Source: Molossus alvarezi
Lineage: Eukaryota; Chordata; Mammalia; Chiroptera; Molossidae
Length of the DNA stretch: 64,000 nucleotides
Reading direction: 5' to 3'
Assembly (NCBI GenBank): GCA_037176705.1
Contig: CM073898.1
Location: forward strand, 35,653,488-35,717,487
The position numbers and the translations under genes are program-made. The stretch's first letter is position 1; each line of letters starts with the position of its first letter. The notes below the pieces were generated by a model, which saw only the letters and a program-made list of their open reading frames with translations, did no database searches and was not told the DNA's origin. Shown here one piece after another: positions 1-11,265 of the stretch.

Positions 1-608
1 TAATATGAAACCAAATAGTGCCTTCCTCTTGATGAAAAATTGAGCAATATGCTAATCAGCATTTCACTTTTTGCCTACTATGCAGAAGAATGGAGAATGA
101 GAATATTAAGATCCTGTTATGTGATTTAGTCAGGAATCATTACAAAATTCTTGTTATCCGAACTACTGATACATTTGAAAACGTCCAATCTGTAGAAGAG
201 TCAAACCATATAATGAAAAAACCTCTGTGATTAACATCTCAAATTCTCTGCCACTCCAATTCTCATGTTTAGAATGAAGTCAAGCAGTTTATTTTAAGCA
301 ATGGGAAAGTTGTGACCACCTTTAAAATGAATCCCTGTGCATCAGGTGACCACTAAATCAATAATGCAGTCCCTAGTGTTTTTTGTCAGTATTCTGCGGC
401 ACAGAAAATCTGTATTCTACCCCTTCTCTCGAAGATGGAGAACAAAAAAATTAGTCTGGCTTTACAGTTAAAAGATACAACTTTTTCCTTTCCCTCAAAT
501 GTGTCCTTTTCAATGAAAACCCAACTTACAAATATCCAAATGTATCAAGTAATTGTGATCAGTCACTTTGTCTCCAAAAGGATTTTGCAATTTGTAAAAG
601 AAGTCACA

Positions 609-625
609 TTTTTTTTTTTTTTTTT
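609..625. repeat. T17 homopolymer
   Basis: Seventeen consecutive T residues. No SINE or L1 body is attached, so it may be the remains of an antisense retroelement tail or a simple slippage tract. Confidence 0.9.
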
Positions 626-804
626 AAATCCCAGTTAGGTATCATTCATTTCACATAAAGCTGACCAACAACTTTTCATTTAGATACAACTTTCTTTGCA
701 AATTATCATGTGACAGATACAAATGCTTTATTTCAGGTGGATTTTTAACTTAAGGTATATTCTCACATAAGAATAATGTGTAATATATTGTTTCATAAAA
801 TATT

Positions 805-822
805 GTTATATAATTATATAAC
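805..822. other. Perfect 18-bp AT palindrome
   Basis: gttatataattatataac reads the same on both strands. It lies in a run of alternating A/T from about 780 to 880. It can extrude as a hairpin but is of a kind expected by chance in such AT-rich DNA. Confidence 0.8.
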
Positions 823-1249
823 TGTTATATATTAATTGCATATTATTTTATATATTATCTATATATATAAATAATATGTCAGTTAAGAGAACAGTTCCTA
901 TAGATGCTTTTGAGAGCTCAATATTCTTTTTTAACTTAAGGAAGTTAAAGATGAAAAGTATGCAACATATTTTAGAGTCTTTTTTGAGCTCAAGTAACTG
1001 CATTTAAAGTTAAGAAAAAATTATAAACATATAATTTTCAGTTTTAAATTTTATTTTTGAAAAGCTGAGTACACATTACTTAGATGTACTTCTCATTAAG
1101 AAACTGAGAAAAGAATCCATTGTGAAGTCAGTTAAGGGAGAAAAGAACTATGACTTTCAAAGCCATTTCTATTTGCTCAAAAAATTATGAAACATCTTTA
1201 TATAGCAGCATAATTTATTATATACACAGAGACATGCATGCATACATAT

Positions 1250-1279
1250 TGTGTGTGTTGTGTGTGTGTATATATATAT
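1250..1279. repeat. (TG)n-(TA)n compound microsatellite
   Basis: Alternating TG dinucleotides broken by one TTG, running into TA dinucleotides. Confidence 0.9.
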
Positions 1280-1590
1280 GTTATCTGTATTATATATGCA
1301 ATATATAACTGATTGAAATAATTTTTATCTTAAGGGGATTTCAAATTCTTGAACAACAATTTCTATTTCACAGAAAGCACAGTTCTTTGGGCTATATGAA
1401 TGAAAAATACTAGCTACATGAATATGTAGAAAAGTAATAAATGCATTTTCATAAAATAGAGATTATGGTGTTTACTGATCATCTATACAGGTCTCTGCTT
1501 TCAAACCTGACAAAAAATATTCTTGGAGAGAATTTTGCATAATGGTCATTCAATTACATTTTTTATGATGATACATTTCAATTGATGTTT

Positions 1591-1881
1591 GTTTATTTTT
1601 TAGTTTTTGGTAATCCTTACCCTGATGATATATTTTCCATTGATTTTTAGACAGAGTGGGAGGGAGGGAGGGAAGGAGGGAGGGAGAGGAGAAAGGGAGA
1701 GAGGGAAACATCTATGTGAGAGAGACACACCGATCAGCAGCCTCCTACATGTGCATGTGCCCCCACTGGGGCTAGGGATGGAACCTGCACCCAGGTACAT
1801 GCCCTTGATGGGAATCATACCCTCGAACCTTCAGTGTGCAGTCTGATGCTCCAACCACTGAGCCACACCAGCCAGGGCCCA
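1591..1881 (-). mobile_element. Ves-type SINE, long-tail subtype, antisense
   Basis: Read on the minus strand it has the tRNA-derived head (GGCCCTGGCTGGTGTGGCTC), a box B-like region, an expanded TC-rich body (seen here as a G/A-rich run at about 1658-1710) and the AATGGAAAATATATCATCAGGG tail region. Near-identical flanks aattgatgttt (1580-1590) and aactgatgttt (1882-1892), one mismatch, look like the target-site duplication. The element carries chance frames on both strands that are not genes. Confidence 0.9.
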
Positions 1882-2419
1882 AACTGATGTTTTCTTAATT
1901 GACTTACATTATGAAATTTTATATATTACAAAAGTTACTTAAATGATTATCGAATGGCCAGATTACATTTATTTTCATTTGAATAATTTAAAAATTTTTG
2001 CTTTCACTCTGAATTTATAGAACTTGTAAAATCTTTTATAGATTTTATGATGCCATGTCAGATAATTGGCTACATAGAACCCATGGTTTTCAATGCTGAC
2101 AAGTAAGTAACAGATCTTAATTAATTGTATGCATGAATGACTGCATTAATATAACCAAAGAAAACAGAATATTACACTTTTAAAAAAAACTTTAAATTTT
2201 TATTTAAGAATGTGATTTTCTACTTAAAGTGAACCTCAGTGTTGATGCTAGTTTCATGAACTTACAAAGTTTTATTTTGCTATACTTATACAAAGTTTTT
2301 CATATGAGGCCAGAAAAGGACCTACCATTACTTTTTTTATCTGAGGTTGTCTTCTCTCCATAGAATTTTGTCTTTTGATTCTTTATAGTTACACCTTTTC
2401 CTTCAAAATGGAGACCTTT

Positions 2420-2689
2420 GGCCCTGGTTGGTCTTGCTCAGTGGTTAGAGCATCAGCCCATGGACTAAAGAGTTGCGGGCTCAATCAGGGCCAAGGGCAA
2501 GTAGCTCGGTTGTGTTTCTACACCAGCCCTGGTCAGGGTCATGCAGAAGGCGACCAGTCCATGTGTCTCTCTCACATTGATGTTTTTCTCTCTCTCGCTC
2601 TCTCCCCCTCTCTCTCCCTCCCTCCCCTTCACTCTATCTAAAGATAAATGGAAAAAATATTCTCCTCGGGTGAGAATTAAAAATAAAAT
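2420..2689 (+). mobile_element. Ves-type SINE, long-tail subtype
   Basis: Full-length copy: tRNA head with TTGCTCAGTGGTTAGAGCAT, box B-like GGGCTCAATC, body with CTCTCTCACATTGATG, TC-rich run, tail with aaatggaaaaaatattctcc. A perfect 15-bp target-site duplication, aaaatggagaccttt, flanks it at 2405-2419 and 2690-2704. Overlapping open frames are SINE sequence. Confidence 0.95.
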
Positions 2690-2899
2690 AAAATGGAGAC
2701 CTTTAAAATACAAGAAACATGATACAGCATTATTAGCTTTTGTATATTCTTTTTCTTAACCACAATGGGGGAAAAAAAAACTTACCTAATGGGTTTATTT
2801 TATAATTTTTCTTTAATTAGCCCAAATAGTTTGAACACTTCCTATCCAATATTTTCTTTTTTGAAAATTAAGACTTCATTTCAAATTTATGAATCTCTA

Positions 2900-3117
2900 G
2901 CCCAGCCACTGTGGCTCAGTGGATTGAGCATCCTCCCAGGGACTGAGAGGTCTTGGTTCGATTCCCAGGCAGGGCACATGCCTGGGTTGCAGGCTTGATC
3001 CCCAAAAAGGGGTGTGCAGGAGGCAGCAGATCAATGTATCTCTCTCACATCAAAGTTTCTATCTCTCTCCCTTCCTCTCTTTCTGAAAAATCAATAAACC
3101 ATATTTTTAAAAAAATC
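2900..3117 (+). mobile_element. Ves-type SINE, short subtype
   Basis: tRNA head with GTGGCTCAGTGGATTGAGCA, box B GGTTCGATTCC, body with GGTGTGCAGGAGGCAGCAGA, tail with AATCAATAAACCATATTT and A-rich end. Perfect 11-bp duplication atgaatctcta at 2889-2899 and 3118-3128. Confidence 0.95.
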
Positions 3118-3128
3118 ATGAATCTCTA

Positions 3129-4264
3129 AAGCATTTATTACATATATGCACAATGCTTTGCTGTTAGACATGTCAGGCAGGTGCTGATAATTCTTAACAG
3201 AGTTGCCAAAAGTCAATTAAATTTTCTACATGCTGCCACCTCAGATTTTGCCCCAATCCCAACACAGATTAAAAAGAAAACAAAAACACTAATAACATCT
3301 ATAATGAATAGCACTTCCTGTAGCCTGTAGGTCTAGCTGTTCCTTCAGTTTTCCCCTGACAAGAATAGAGGGACTTATTATTTTGTCTCCCCTGGGCATT
3401 TATTAGGCATGATGAAGAAAAGGTCACATCTTCTCTGGAAAAGAGCACAGTCTTCAGCTCTCGTCTGCATGTGGACACCCTAAGGGGCAATGCATTAGAA
3501 AGGTATTCTGTTCTGTGCTACCTCTTTTGTTACTTCTTCACAATTAGAAACCCCATTTTAATGTGATTTCCAAAAATTCAGTGCTTGCCATTTGATAAAA
3601 TTGAGAGTGAGATTTTCTAAACATCAATTAATAGAAAATGTGAGTCAAATGCTGCATGTGGAGACTGGCTGCCAGTGGGCAGAAATGAATGGGCGGTAAT
3701 GGAAATTAATGGAGAGGGGAAATCTACTTCAATTTCCTTGGAAAATGTACAATGACTGCTATGTGAGTTAATAAATCAAACTTTTTCAATCATTTAAAAA
3801 GTGAATAATATATTTTGATGTAACAAGATAACACCTCTTCTTAAATCATATAACTGTATTAGCTTTTGCTCTATTAGATATATTTAAAATACATGTTTTA
3901 TTTGGTAATAGTTTTTTTTATGATGCCTAGCACTACACTCGGTCAAACTGTTAACAAGTAATAAAAATAAGCCATTGAGATGGCATCCTCCAATTTATTG
4001 TTTTCAATAATAAAAAATTGTTTTAAATTAATAAATCAGTGTCTTTCAATATCTATTCTTAAACTCTCTCCTCCATATTTTAATCCTGCCTGAATGAGGT
4101 GCTGACCTTTAGTTAATGCTAATTCAGATACATAACTTAAGTCTCTGATAATCAAATGGTTACACTTGAACTAAAAGACAATATAGGTTTACAGGGAATC
4201 TTGACATTTATATTTCTCTAATACAAACACATGAAAATTATTTATAATCTTTATGTGTTTATTC
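3129..4264. other. Unassigned AT-rich DNA, no gene seen
   Basis: No confident repeat or exon. The part around 3640-3720 is less AT-biased than its surroundings but has no long open frame and no feature I recognise. Confidence 0.5.
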
Positions 4265-4440
4265 TAAAAAAATTTAAATTTTTTCAATTACAGTTAACAT
4301 TCAGTGTTACTTTGTATTAGTTTCAGGTGTACAGCATAGTGATTAGACATCCTCTAACATTTTCCTTTAGAGAAAATCTAGTTAAATCTACCATCTCAGC
4401 TGAACTAAATCATCCCCCACACAGTGCAGGTAAATTCACA
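4265..4440 (-). mobile_element. L1 3' end fragment, antisense
   Basis: Contains TAGTTTCAGGTGTACAGCAT followed by a degenerate TCTAGTTAA...ACCATCT. On the minus strand this is the 3' untranslated region shared by older mammalian L1M families. The poly-A end would lie to the left, at about 4265. No ORF2 sequence is attached, so it is a short 5'-truncated copy. It is heavily diverged and predates the bat SINEs. Confidence 0.7.
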
Positions 4441-5795
4441 ATATAACAGGAATTTTTTGGTGTTAGCCAAGTTTTTAAAAGGAAGATGTCTGCTGCAGAT
4501 ATTCTGAAAAACTAGAAAAGGTCCACTGATCATGAAGAATCCAAAATGCAGAAAAAAGAAATGTGTATTTATAGAGCTGTCACAATTTTAAGGGAAAACA
4601 ATATTTACTCTAAACTAAGTGCTAAATGAAAAGAGAGTGCCAAGGGCTGGAATGGAGAAGCTCCTTCTCCTCCTAACACTGCAATTAAAAGGGCTCATGT
4701 TGAGTAAGTCACTTCACCCTCTAGGCTTGTTTTCTCTTTGGCAAAAGGAGTAAACTTGCACTATTTCTAAGGTCTTTTCTAGCTCTAGAAATTTGATGAG
4801 TCCCATATTATTGCAGTGGGTTTTTCTGCTCATTTATCTCACAGTTGGCTAAAATTATGGAATGAAAATATCAAAGGCTAAACTTAGCATGGCGATAATA
4901 GCAATGCATGGAGCTCATGAGTAATAATTACACCTCTCAATAAAATAATTAAGGAACTCACTAGGGGACAACTTTCTACCTTAGGAAATGAAGTAGTTTT
5001 AAAAGGACAAATTAGGTGATTTAAAGTAAAAATAAAATAATACTAATACTATTAGTAAGTCCCTCTAAATAAATGGACAAAGAGTTCTGTAAAGAATGGT
5101 GGCAAAATTTCTTAGAAAGCCTGATCCTATCCTTTCTTTTTGATCATCTCCTACACAAAAGTATACATGAATCTTCTTTTCATTTCTGTTTGTGATCCAG
5201 TCAAGAGAATGTGATCCACATTAAAGTATTACAAATGCCTGTGACTATTCATTATTCATTTATATACTTAGTGATGTTACTGAAATTATTTTACTCATCG
5301 TTTCCACTCTTCTCACAACTCCTATACCCATTTCACTCACTTAATCACTGAAAAAAATGAAAATTAACTCTTTTCTGACAACTAATTCTACAAGCACAGC
5401 CCCATCTGTACAACATGCTCTCTGCAGTCCTTCCTCTTACAGTAGATATGTTTATTTTTTACCCATCAGAGGTCAAGGTCAACTCCTCCGGTAGTATATG
5501 GATCTCATCTAATCTCTGACTCAAAGATCTTGTTCCTAAAAAGAAGGAACCATTTATTTGAATCATAAATTCTCTTTTTTTATTAAATTGTATACACCAA
5601 CATTCATAATGTGTAGTATATTTTCTCATTAAAATAGAAAAAAAAAAAAAAAAACTACTTTAAACCCAAGTCCCCTAGTACCGCTCATTTCTTTGCTCTT
5701 CTTCACAGAAAATTTTGGGTAGATACTGTTTCTACTTCCTCTTTCTTATTCTTCTCTCAATCTGCTCCAGTGGGGTTTTGTCTCCATCATTCCAC
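4441..5795. other. Unassigned DNA with one SINE relic, no gene seen
   Basis: Apart from the MIR-like piece at 4685-4805 and an A-run at about 5637-5654, I see no recognisable element. Frames are short and unsupported. Confidence 0.5.
4685..4805 (-). mobile_element. Ancient MIR/CORE-like SINE relic
   Basis: GAGTAAGTCACTTCACCCTC followed by a decayed TTTCTC..TTGGCAAAA and AAGGTCTTTTCTAGCTCTAG matches the mammal-wide SINE motif of serial 'gtcacttaacctct', 'tcatctgtaaaatg' and 'aggtcccttccagctct' blocks, in antisense. The exact subfamily is not resolved. Confidence 0.55.
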
Positions 5796-5807
5796 TAACC
5801 TTTCTTT

Positions 5808-6021
5808 ATTCTTTTTCTTTCTTGATTTTAGAGAGAGAGGAAGGGAGAGAGAGGGAGATGGAAACACTGATGAGAGAGAACATTTATTGGACACCTCCTT
5901 CATGCCCTGCACTGGGGATTTGGCCCACAACCTGGGCATGTGTCCTGACCAGAAATCGAACTGGCAACCTCTTGGTGCATGGGTCGATGCTCAGCCACTG
6001 AGCCACACCAGCTGGGTCCAG
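5808..6021 (-). mobile_element. Ves-type SINE, short subtype, antisense
   Basis: On the minus strand: head GGACCCAGCTGGTGTGGCTC, box B-like GGTTGCCAGTTCGATTTC, body with CCAGTGCAGGGC and a GA/TC run. The flanks taacctttcttt (5796-5807) and taatctttcttt (6022-6033) differ at one base and look like the target duplication. Confidence 0.92.
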
Positions 6022-6214
6022 TAATCTTTCTTTTAAAAGTTTCTAATAGCATTAATTTTGGCAACTTCACTGGTATTTTCTTTATTACATGTTTTATCAT
6101 ATCATTCGTCTGCTTGGAACTGGACAAATAATTGATATACCAGTTAGAATAAACTTCAAATGCCTTACCTTGGTCTATAATTCTACGTCTATTGTACTTT
6201 TATTTTCTTACTCT

Positions 6215-6606
6215 CTCAACTCATCTCCTGCTCCAGTTCAGTCCCAGAACACTCCAGACCCTTCGCCACCTTAGTCCCCTTGACCCGAATGCTTCCTCTG
6301 CTGAGATGTTCTTCTCCTTGAACTGCATGTGGCTGGCTCCAACCTGCTTATCGGTTATCATGTCCTCATGGAAATCTTGCCAGATAACCCACTGCAAGTC
6401 CTCACCCAGTCAGTCATGTACACTGTTTCAATTTTCTGCAGAGCGCATAACATTAATTAATATTTTACTATGCTGATTTTCTTTTCCAATGATGTAAGAC
6501 CCATAAAAGAAAAAATTGTACTTATCTTTTATTTTTGCTTCTGTATCTCCAAGCTAAAGAATGCCTAGCACATAACAGGCAGTAGTAAAAAATATTTTCA
6601 ATTAAT
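6215..6606 (+). mobile_element. L2 (LINE2) 3' fragment
   Basis: Ordered L2 blocks are visible: GAGATGTTCTTCTCCTTGAA, CATGTGGCTGGCTCCAACC, a decayed TCACCTCC-like part, then GATGTAAGACCCATAAAAG, TTTTGCTTCTGTATCTCCAA, GAATGCCTAGCACATAACAG. This order is that of the end of L2 ORF2 and its 3' untranslated region, plus strand. The 94-codon frame at 6192-6476 is a by-product. L2 stopped moving before placental orders split, so this is an old landmark. Confidence 0.75.
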
Positions 6607-7204
6607 CTTCTCATCTTTGTATCTCAACTGTCATATATACAGTGAATGATTAATAAATGTTGTTGGTTGAATTTAGATAATTATAAACTTTCTTGATGAA
6701 CTGACCCCAGCTATTACTTTATGATAGTAATTTATCAGTGGCACTTAGCAGATTTTAATATCTTTCAGGAGAGAATTTTAATAGCAACAGACAGTTTTGA
6801 GCAGAAAATACAGTATAATTTGGATCTCCCCAAACTATTTACACCAAAAGGAGTTGCTGAAACACTTAAGAAGCAAAAAAGAGTTTTTTAATCTGTACAT
6901 ATATCTACCTTTAGGACAATAAAGGCAACTTTTTAATCTGTTTATTCAGTAATTATGCCTGGATCAAAGCTTAGTATAGAAAGTTCACAGCCTTATATTT
7001 AATATTACTAGGACATTATTCACTAAAATCAAGACATCATCTGGCATCCCACATTTTGACTGGTTAGATTTCTACAGACATTGGAGTTGTATGGTACAGC
7101 AGAGCTCATCAATACCAAGATAAGAATTAATTTATGTGAAGGTGAACAGTTAGAAAACCAGAAAATGCAAACATTTAAAGGCCCCTACAAAAAATAATCA
7201 TTCT
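6607..7204. other. Unassigned AT-rich DNA, no gene seen
   Basis: Nothing recognisable beyond a TTAATAAATGTTGTTGGTTG remnant at about 6648, which resembles the end of an old L2 or MIR. Confidence 0.5.
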
Positions 7205-7206
7205 TT

Positions 7207-7252
7207 GTTAAAATTTATCTTTATTGTTGAAAGTATTACAGATGTCTCTCCT
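7207..7252 (-). mobile_element. Extreme 3' end of a bat-lineage L1, antisense
   Basis: TTTATTGTTGAAAGTATTAC followed by AGATGTCTC is, on the minus strand, 'gagacatctgtaatactttcaacaataaa'-like sequence, the last bases of the L1 3' untranslated region. The same ending, catctgtaa..aataaa, closes the L1 copies at 22587-22761 and 44065-45000. It is a very short insertion. Confidence 0.6.
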
Positions 7253-7595
7253 TTTTGTTTTTAATAAATATTTTATACCATCAAAAAAATTATTTAAGAT
7301 CACCTGAAGGAAAAAAATAAGGAGATCCTAAAAGTTCACGACCTTGCCATAGATGAAAAAATAAATTAAGCCTAGGGTTCCCATATTTAAGTAAAGCTGT
7401 GAGGCCATCAATGTACAACATCCTATTAATTTTTATAATTTATGCTACCAGGTAAAATAGAGCTTTTTTCATGATCTGCATATTTCTGAATCTAAAAAGA
7501 ACAATTTAACCAGATTATCTTTCTTTCCAGAAATTGTTTCTTCTGAGCTTTTCTTATCACTATCTTTCCCCCCTACTACAAGCAAAATTATTTAA
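7253..7595. other. Unassigned AT-rich DNA
   Basis: No repeat, exon or structured element recognised. Confidence 0.5.
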
Positions 7596-7610
7596 AAATT
7601 ACAATCTTTT

Positions 7611-7851
7611 GCCCTGGCCAGTTTGGCTCAGCAGTTAGAGTATCAGCCTGTGGTCCAGAGAGACCCGGGTTCGGTTCCCTCTAAGGGCACGTACCTCGGT
7701 TGCAGTTTGTGCCTGGCCCTGGTTGGTCGTGCGGGTGGCAGTCACTCGATGTTTCTCTCTCTCTCTCTCTCTCTCTCCCCCCCCCCTCTCTCTCTTCCTC
7801 CCATTCTATCTGAACAAAAAATGGGAAAATGTCCCCATGTGAGGATAAAAA
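7611..7851 (+). mobile_element. Ves-type SINE, young subtype
   Basis: Head GCCCTGGCCAGTTTGGCTCA, box B GGGTTCGGTTCC, the body GGCCCTGGTTGGTCGTGCGG, GGCAGTCACTCGATG, a long (TC)n then C9 run, and the tail ACAAAAAATGGGAAAATGTC. Flanks aaattacaatctttt (7596-7610) and aaattgcaatctttt (7852-7866) are a 15-bp duplication with one mismatch. The 90-codon frame here is SINE sequence. Confidence 0.95.
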
Positions 7852-7866
7852 AAATTGCAATCTTTT

Positions 7867-8929
7867 GGGGAGACTTTTTTTTTATCAGATACTAAAAATT
7901 GATTATAAAATTGCTGCCCTAACCAAGACTTGTGCTGACATAAAAAGATATGACATGCAAATCACTATTTTATATTGGCTTACCACATTTAACAAATATT
8001 ATATTTTTATTGCTCAAAAGAAAGCTCCTCAAAAGTAAGAAATGTTTTGTATCTCAGTATCCACCCCCGAAGTTAATGCAGTTGACCACTAAAGTTTGTG
8101 GAATGAGGAGGTACAATACCATAGTCGTAATCCCTGCAATCATCAAGTAACCGAAATTCTGATTCAGATATCTTAGAACAGTTTAGGAGAGATATATTTT
8201 TTCTTGGAAAACACTCCATTTTTCCTCTTTATATTTTTCAACATCTTTAAATTCTATCTTTCTGACAATCTTCCCAATCCAATCTCTCAACCCACTTACA
8301 CAAATACACACACACAGAGACTTTTGAAAATGGGCCTGAAGTCTTCATAATATTCTACAAACATTACAGGTAGATATTTATTTATTTTTTCTTAAAAATT
8401 CTTCTCAAGATAATATAAACACAGATTTACTAATTTATGAGGGAATTATTCTCTTTTATTTACCTTTTAATGACAGTGTCCATGGTCACTGCTCACACTA
8501 CCAGTTTGCTAGAACTTATCTGGGCGTTGAAACTATGTCTATTTTATTTCCCAGATAAATTGTTAACATTCCTCACTTCTTTCACTGGGAATTTCAGTAA
8601 GAGAGAAGACATGCTGAAAACTCAAAATATCCTCATTAATTGTAATCAACTAAATCTCTCATAACTTATTTTGCTTATAATAGTTGCTTTGAAACAAATA
8701 AGTCTTAGTAGAAATTTTAAACAAGAATTTTGTAAACACTCTAAATTAGAATCTAATATTTGTGTATATTTTTATATGCTTCATTTGGAAAGGTCCATAC
8801 TTTAAAAAAATAAATAAATTAGCAAAATACTTATGTGGCTAAATAAAGAAATCATATAAACATATGTTAACATTTTATATTAGCCTAAGATATGCTTTTA
8901 TTGTGGCTTTGATCTGTTTTCATGCCATG
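7867..8929. other. Unassigned AT-rich DNA, no gene seen
   Basis: Short frames only, for example 75 codons at 8437-8664, with no resemblance to a known protein. A short CA run lies near 8308-8316. Confidence 0.5.
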
Positions 8930-9871
8930 GCCACCACCAATCTATCTGCCACTTTCGTGGGAACTGGAAAATGAGCCGCTTCCACGTGGAAACAGGGTCC
9001 CGTGACGGCAAGACTTGATGAGCCGACTTCAAGCTAGAAATCAACCCTCATTTGCCTTCTCAGCTAGATGCCCAGGACAGAGCACAACATGTGTAACAGC
9101 ACGTGGTAGCCCTGTCCTCTGGTTATATATCCTCTCCCACATGACAGCCTGTCCTTGGCGTTTTGTCATGGTGCCTTTCATGTCTGATGTATCCCTTCAA
9201 CTGAAATACAGCGAAGCAAGACCTCCAACTCAGGGATCCTAAGCATAGAGATGGCCACAGATTAAACCAGGAGTGGGGCCCTGACCCAAATGCATCTCTT
9301 CTAGAGGCTGGCTGACAATCCTAAGAGTAGCCAGGGATACAGCCACCTGTCCCAAATGGGTAATTATTAGCAAACATAATCAGACTGGCTCCCTCAAAAG
9401 CAGTGGCAAATACTGACGAAAGCAAATGTCCAGATAAGTGCAGAAATATGTATGAACTATCCCTGCACAGTTCTAATGATTTTCAAGGGCTAACGATTTT
9501 CTAACTATAGTCCCTATATAATAACTCCCATTTGTCTTAAAGATAGCTGAGTTTAATTGTAAGTCAAAAACACTCACTAAGCACACAGTCCTGTCACCTA
9601 AAGACAGCTTATCATCTGCATCAGGAGTCATATCTTGCTTAGGTTCAACATTTCTTGTTTCTTCAATCATTAGTTGTATTATCAGGATTTTATAGTCTCC
9701 TCATCATTTTGCCTGGCTGACTCTGAATACTTCCTAGATTTCCTGTTAAAGAGTACACTACAAACAGACAGAATATAATCCTCATCTAACTGAAACTAAC
9801 CCAGACTAGAGCAGAACCATCACCTCTTTCAACATCTCTTTAAAGTTGTTAATGTAGCAAAGGAATTTAAG
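8930..9871. other. Less AT-rich unassigned patch with CpGs
   Basis: The first 450 bases are less AT-rich than the surroundings and keep several CpGs, including the palindromic E-box-like TCCACGTGGA at 8981-8990 and CCCGTGACGGC at 8999-9009. It may be an old LTR or a conserved regulatory stretch, but I do not recognise it. The remainder, 9400-9871, is ordinary AT-rich sequence. Confidence 0.35.
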
Positions 9872-9986
9872 TATAGTACTTCCCCACCTCCAGTTTGCCT
9901 TCCTGGGTTTCATATACCCATGCATGGTCAACCATGATTCAAAAATATTAACCGGATAATTCCGCAAGTAAACAATTCATAACTTT

Positions 9987-10205
9987 ATTTTTATTTTTTT
10001 TTTCTTTACTGATTTCAGAGAGAGAGGAAGGGAGAAGGAGAGAGAGAAACATCAGTGAGAGAGAACATCGACTGGCCACTTCCTGCATGACCCCCATCCC
10101 CAGGGATCAGGCCCACAACCTGGGCATGTGCCCTGACTGGGAATCGAACCGGTGATCTCTTGGTGCATGGGTCGACACTCAACCACTGAGCCACACCAGC
10201 TAGGC
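9987..10205 (-). mobile_element. Ves-type SINE, short subtype, inside Tigger
   Basis: Minus-strand copy with head TAGCTGGTGTGGCTCAGTGG, box B GGTTCGATTCC and GGCATGTGCCC..GGTTGTGGGCC. A perfect 16-bp duplication aacaattcataacttt at 9971-9986 and 10206-10221 is Tigger leader sequence, which dates the SINE after the transposon. Confidence 0.95.
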
Positions 10206-10407
10206 AACAATTCATAACTTTTAAATTGTGCACCATTCTGAGTAGTGCGATGAAATCTTATGCTGCCCTGCTCTGTCCTGCCAGGAATGTGAATCACCTC
10301 CTTGTCCAGCATCTCCACACTGTGTCCTCTACCTGCCAGGTAGCATATATGACACCTGTCATGGTACGGCAGTGCTTGTATTCAAGTATCCCTTATTTTA
10401 CTTAATA

Positions 10408-10918
10408 ATGACTCCAAAGTGCAAGAATGTTAATGCTGGCAATTTGAATATGACAAAAAGAAGCCATAAAGTGCTTCCTTTAAGTAAAAAGGTAAAAGTT
10501 CTCGATTTATCAAGGAAACAAAAAACATTTGTATGCTGAGGTTAAGATCTACAGTAAAAACATTATTTTATCCATGAAATTGTGGAGAAGGAAAAAATAA
10601 ATTAATGCCAGTTTTGCTGCCGCACGTCAAACTGCAAAAGTTACAGCCACAGAGTGTACTGAGTTCAGAGGGAAAGGCCCAAGAATGTGGGTGAAAGGCA
10701 TGAACAAAAATGTGTTCTGATTGACAGCAACGAGATGCACATTGGGCCTATACGAAGACCTCAGCAAGGGATCCCCTAAAACAAGTGACACCAAGTCATT
10801 TGCTGCAAGTAAGAGATGGTTACAGTTTCGGGAATAGGTTTGGATTGAAAAATATAGAAGTTACTGAAAAGGCTGAGTCTGCTAATGAAGAAGCTGCTGC
10901 TCCAATTCCAAGAGTTTT
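10408..10918 (+). pseudogene. Tigger transposase relic (N-terminal DNA-binding half)
   Basis: Reading from the ATG at 10408 gives MTPKCKNVNAGNLNM, then KVLPLSKKVKVLDLSRK, which is the start of the Tigger transposase with its first helix-turn-helix (psq-like) region. A stop and frame shift follow near 10540, yet homology continues in other frames: FAARQTAKVTATECTEF-like sequence near 10614-10670 and NRFGLKNIEVTEKAESANEE near 10830-10890, the second (CENP-B-type) helix-turn-helix region. The catalytic DDE part is absent; the frame runs into the SINE at 10921. In life the protein would bind the terminal repeats and cut and paste the element. With several frame breaks it is dead. Tigger transposases are cousins of CENP-B, but this is clearly the transposon form because it lies between Tigger ends. 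Confidence 0.8.
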
Positions 10919-10920
10919 TA

Positions 10921-11162
10921 TTTATTTATTTATTTATTTATTTACTTATTTTTGTTCAGACAGAGCAGGAGGGAGAGAGAAGAAGAGAGAGAGAGAGAAA
11001 CATCGATGTGAAAGGGACACATCGAGTGGCTGCCACCCGCATGACCCAACCAGGGCCGGGGACAAACCACAACCGAGGTACGTGCCCTTAGCGGGAACCG
11101 AACTCGGGTTTCTCTGGATCACAGGCCAACGCTCTAACCGTTGAGCCAAATCGGCCAGGGCC
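10921..11162 (-). mobile_element. Ves-type SINE, young subtype, inside Tigger
   Basis: Minus strand: head GGCCCTGGCCGATTTGGCTC, box B-like GAGTTCGGTTCC, GTACCTCGGTTGTGGTTTGT, GTGGCAGCCACTCGATG and TC run. Its tail has become a (TTTA)n run at 10917-10947 on the plus strand. Imperfect flanks caagagttttta (10909-10920) and caagagagtttta (11163-11175). Three overlapping frames here are SINE shadows. Confidence 0.92.
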
Positions 11163-11265
11163 CAAGAGAGTTTTAAAAGTTGATTAGCTTTCAGTATTCT
11201 CCTAGGTTTCAGGCAGCCACTGGAGGCTTCAAAATATTCCCCTTGGAAACGGGGGGACCATTTGC

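Larger units (their letters stand above)
1..1579. other. AT-rich non-coding stretch, no gene seen
   Basis: Unique-looking AT-rich DNA. All frames are short and none resembles a known protein. It contains a T17 run, an AT palindrome and a TG/TA microsatellite, listed separately. I recognise no repeat family here. Confidence 0.6.
9874..11265 (+). mobile_element. Tigger-type (pogo group, Tc1/mariner) DNA transposon relic
   Basis: The left end TAGTACTTCCCCACCTCC follows a TA and the right end carries a GGAAACGGGGGGACCA block; these resemble the imperfect terminal repeats of Tigger elements. Internally it keeps the Tigger leader (TTCAAAAATATTAACCGGAT, AATTGTGCACCATTCTGAGT, a CTGCTCTGTCCTGCCAGGAA block) and a broken transposase frame. 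Two SINEs, at 9987-10205 and 10921-11162, were inserted later. The element is shorter than an autonomous Tigger, so the C-terminal half of the transposase is deleted. The right boundary is approximate. Confidence 0.8.

Noticed and set aside
1658..1710. CRISPR-like or satellite array
   Set aside because: The repeated GGGAGGGA-type units are the expanded TC body of a SINE.
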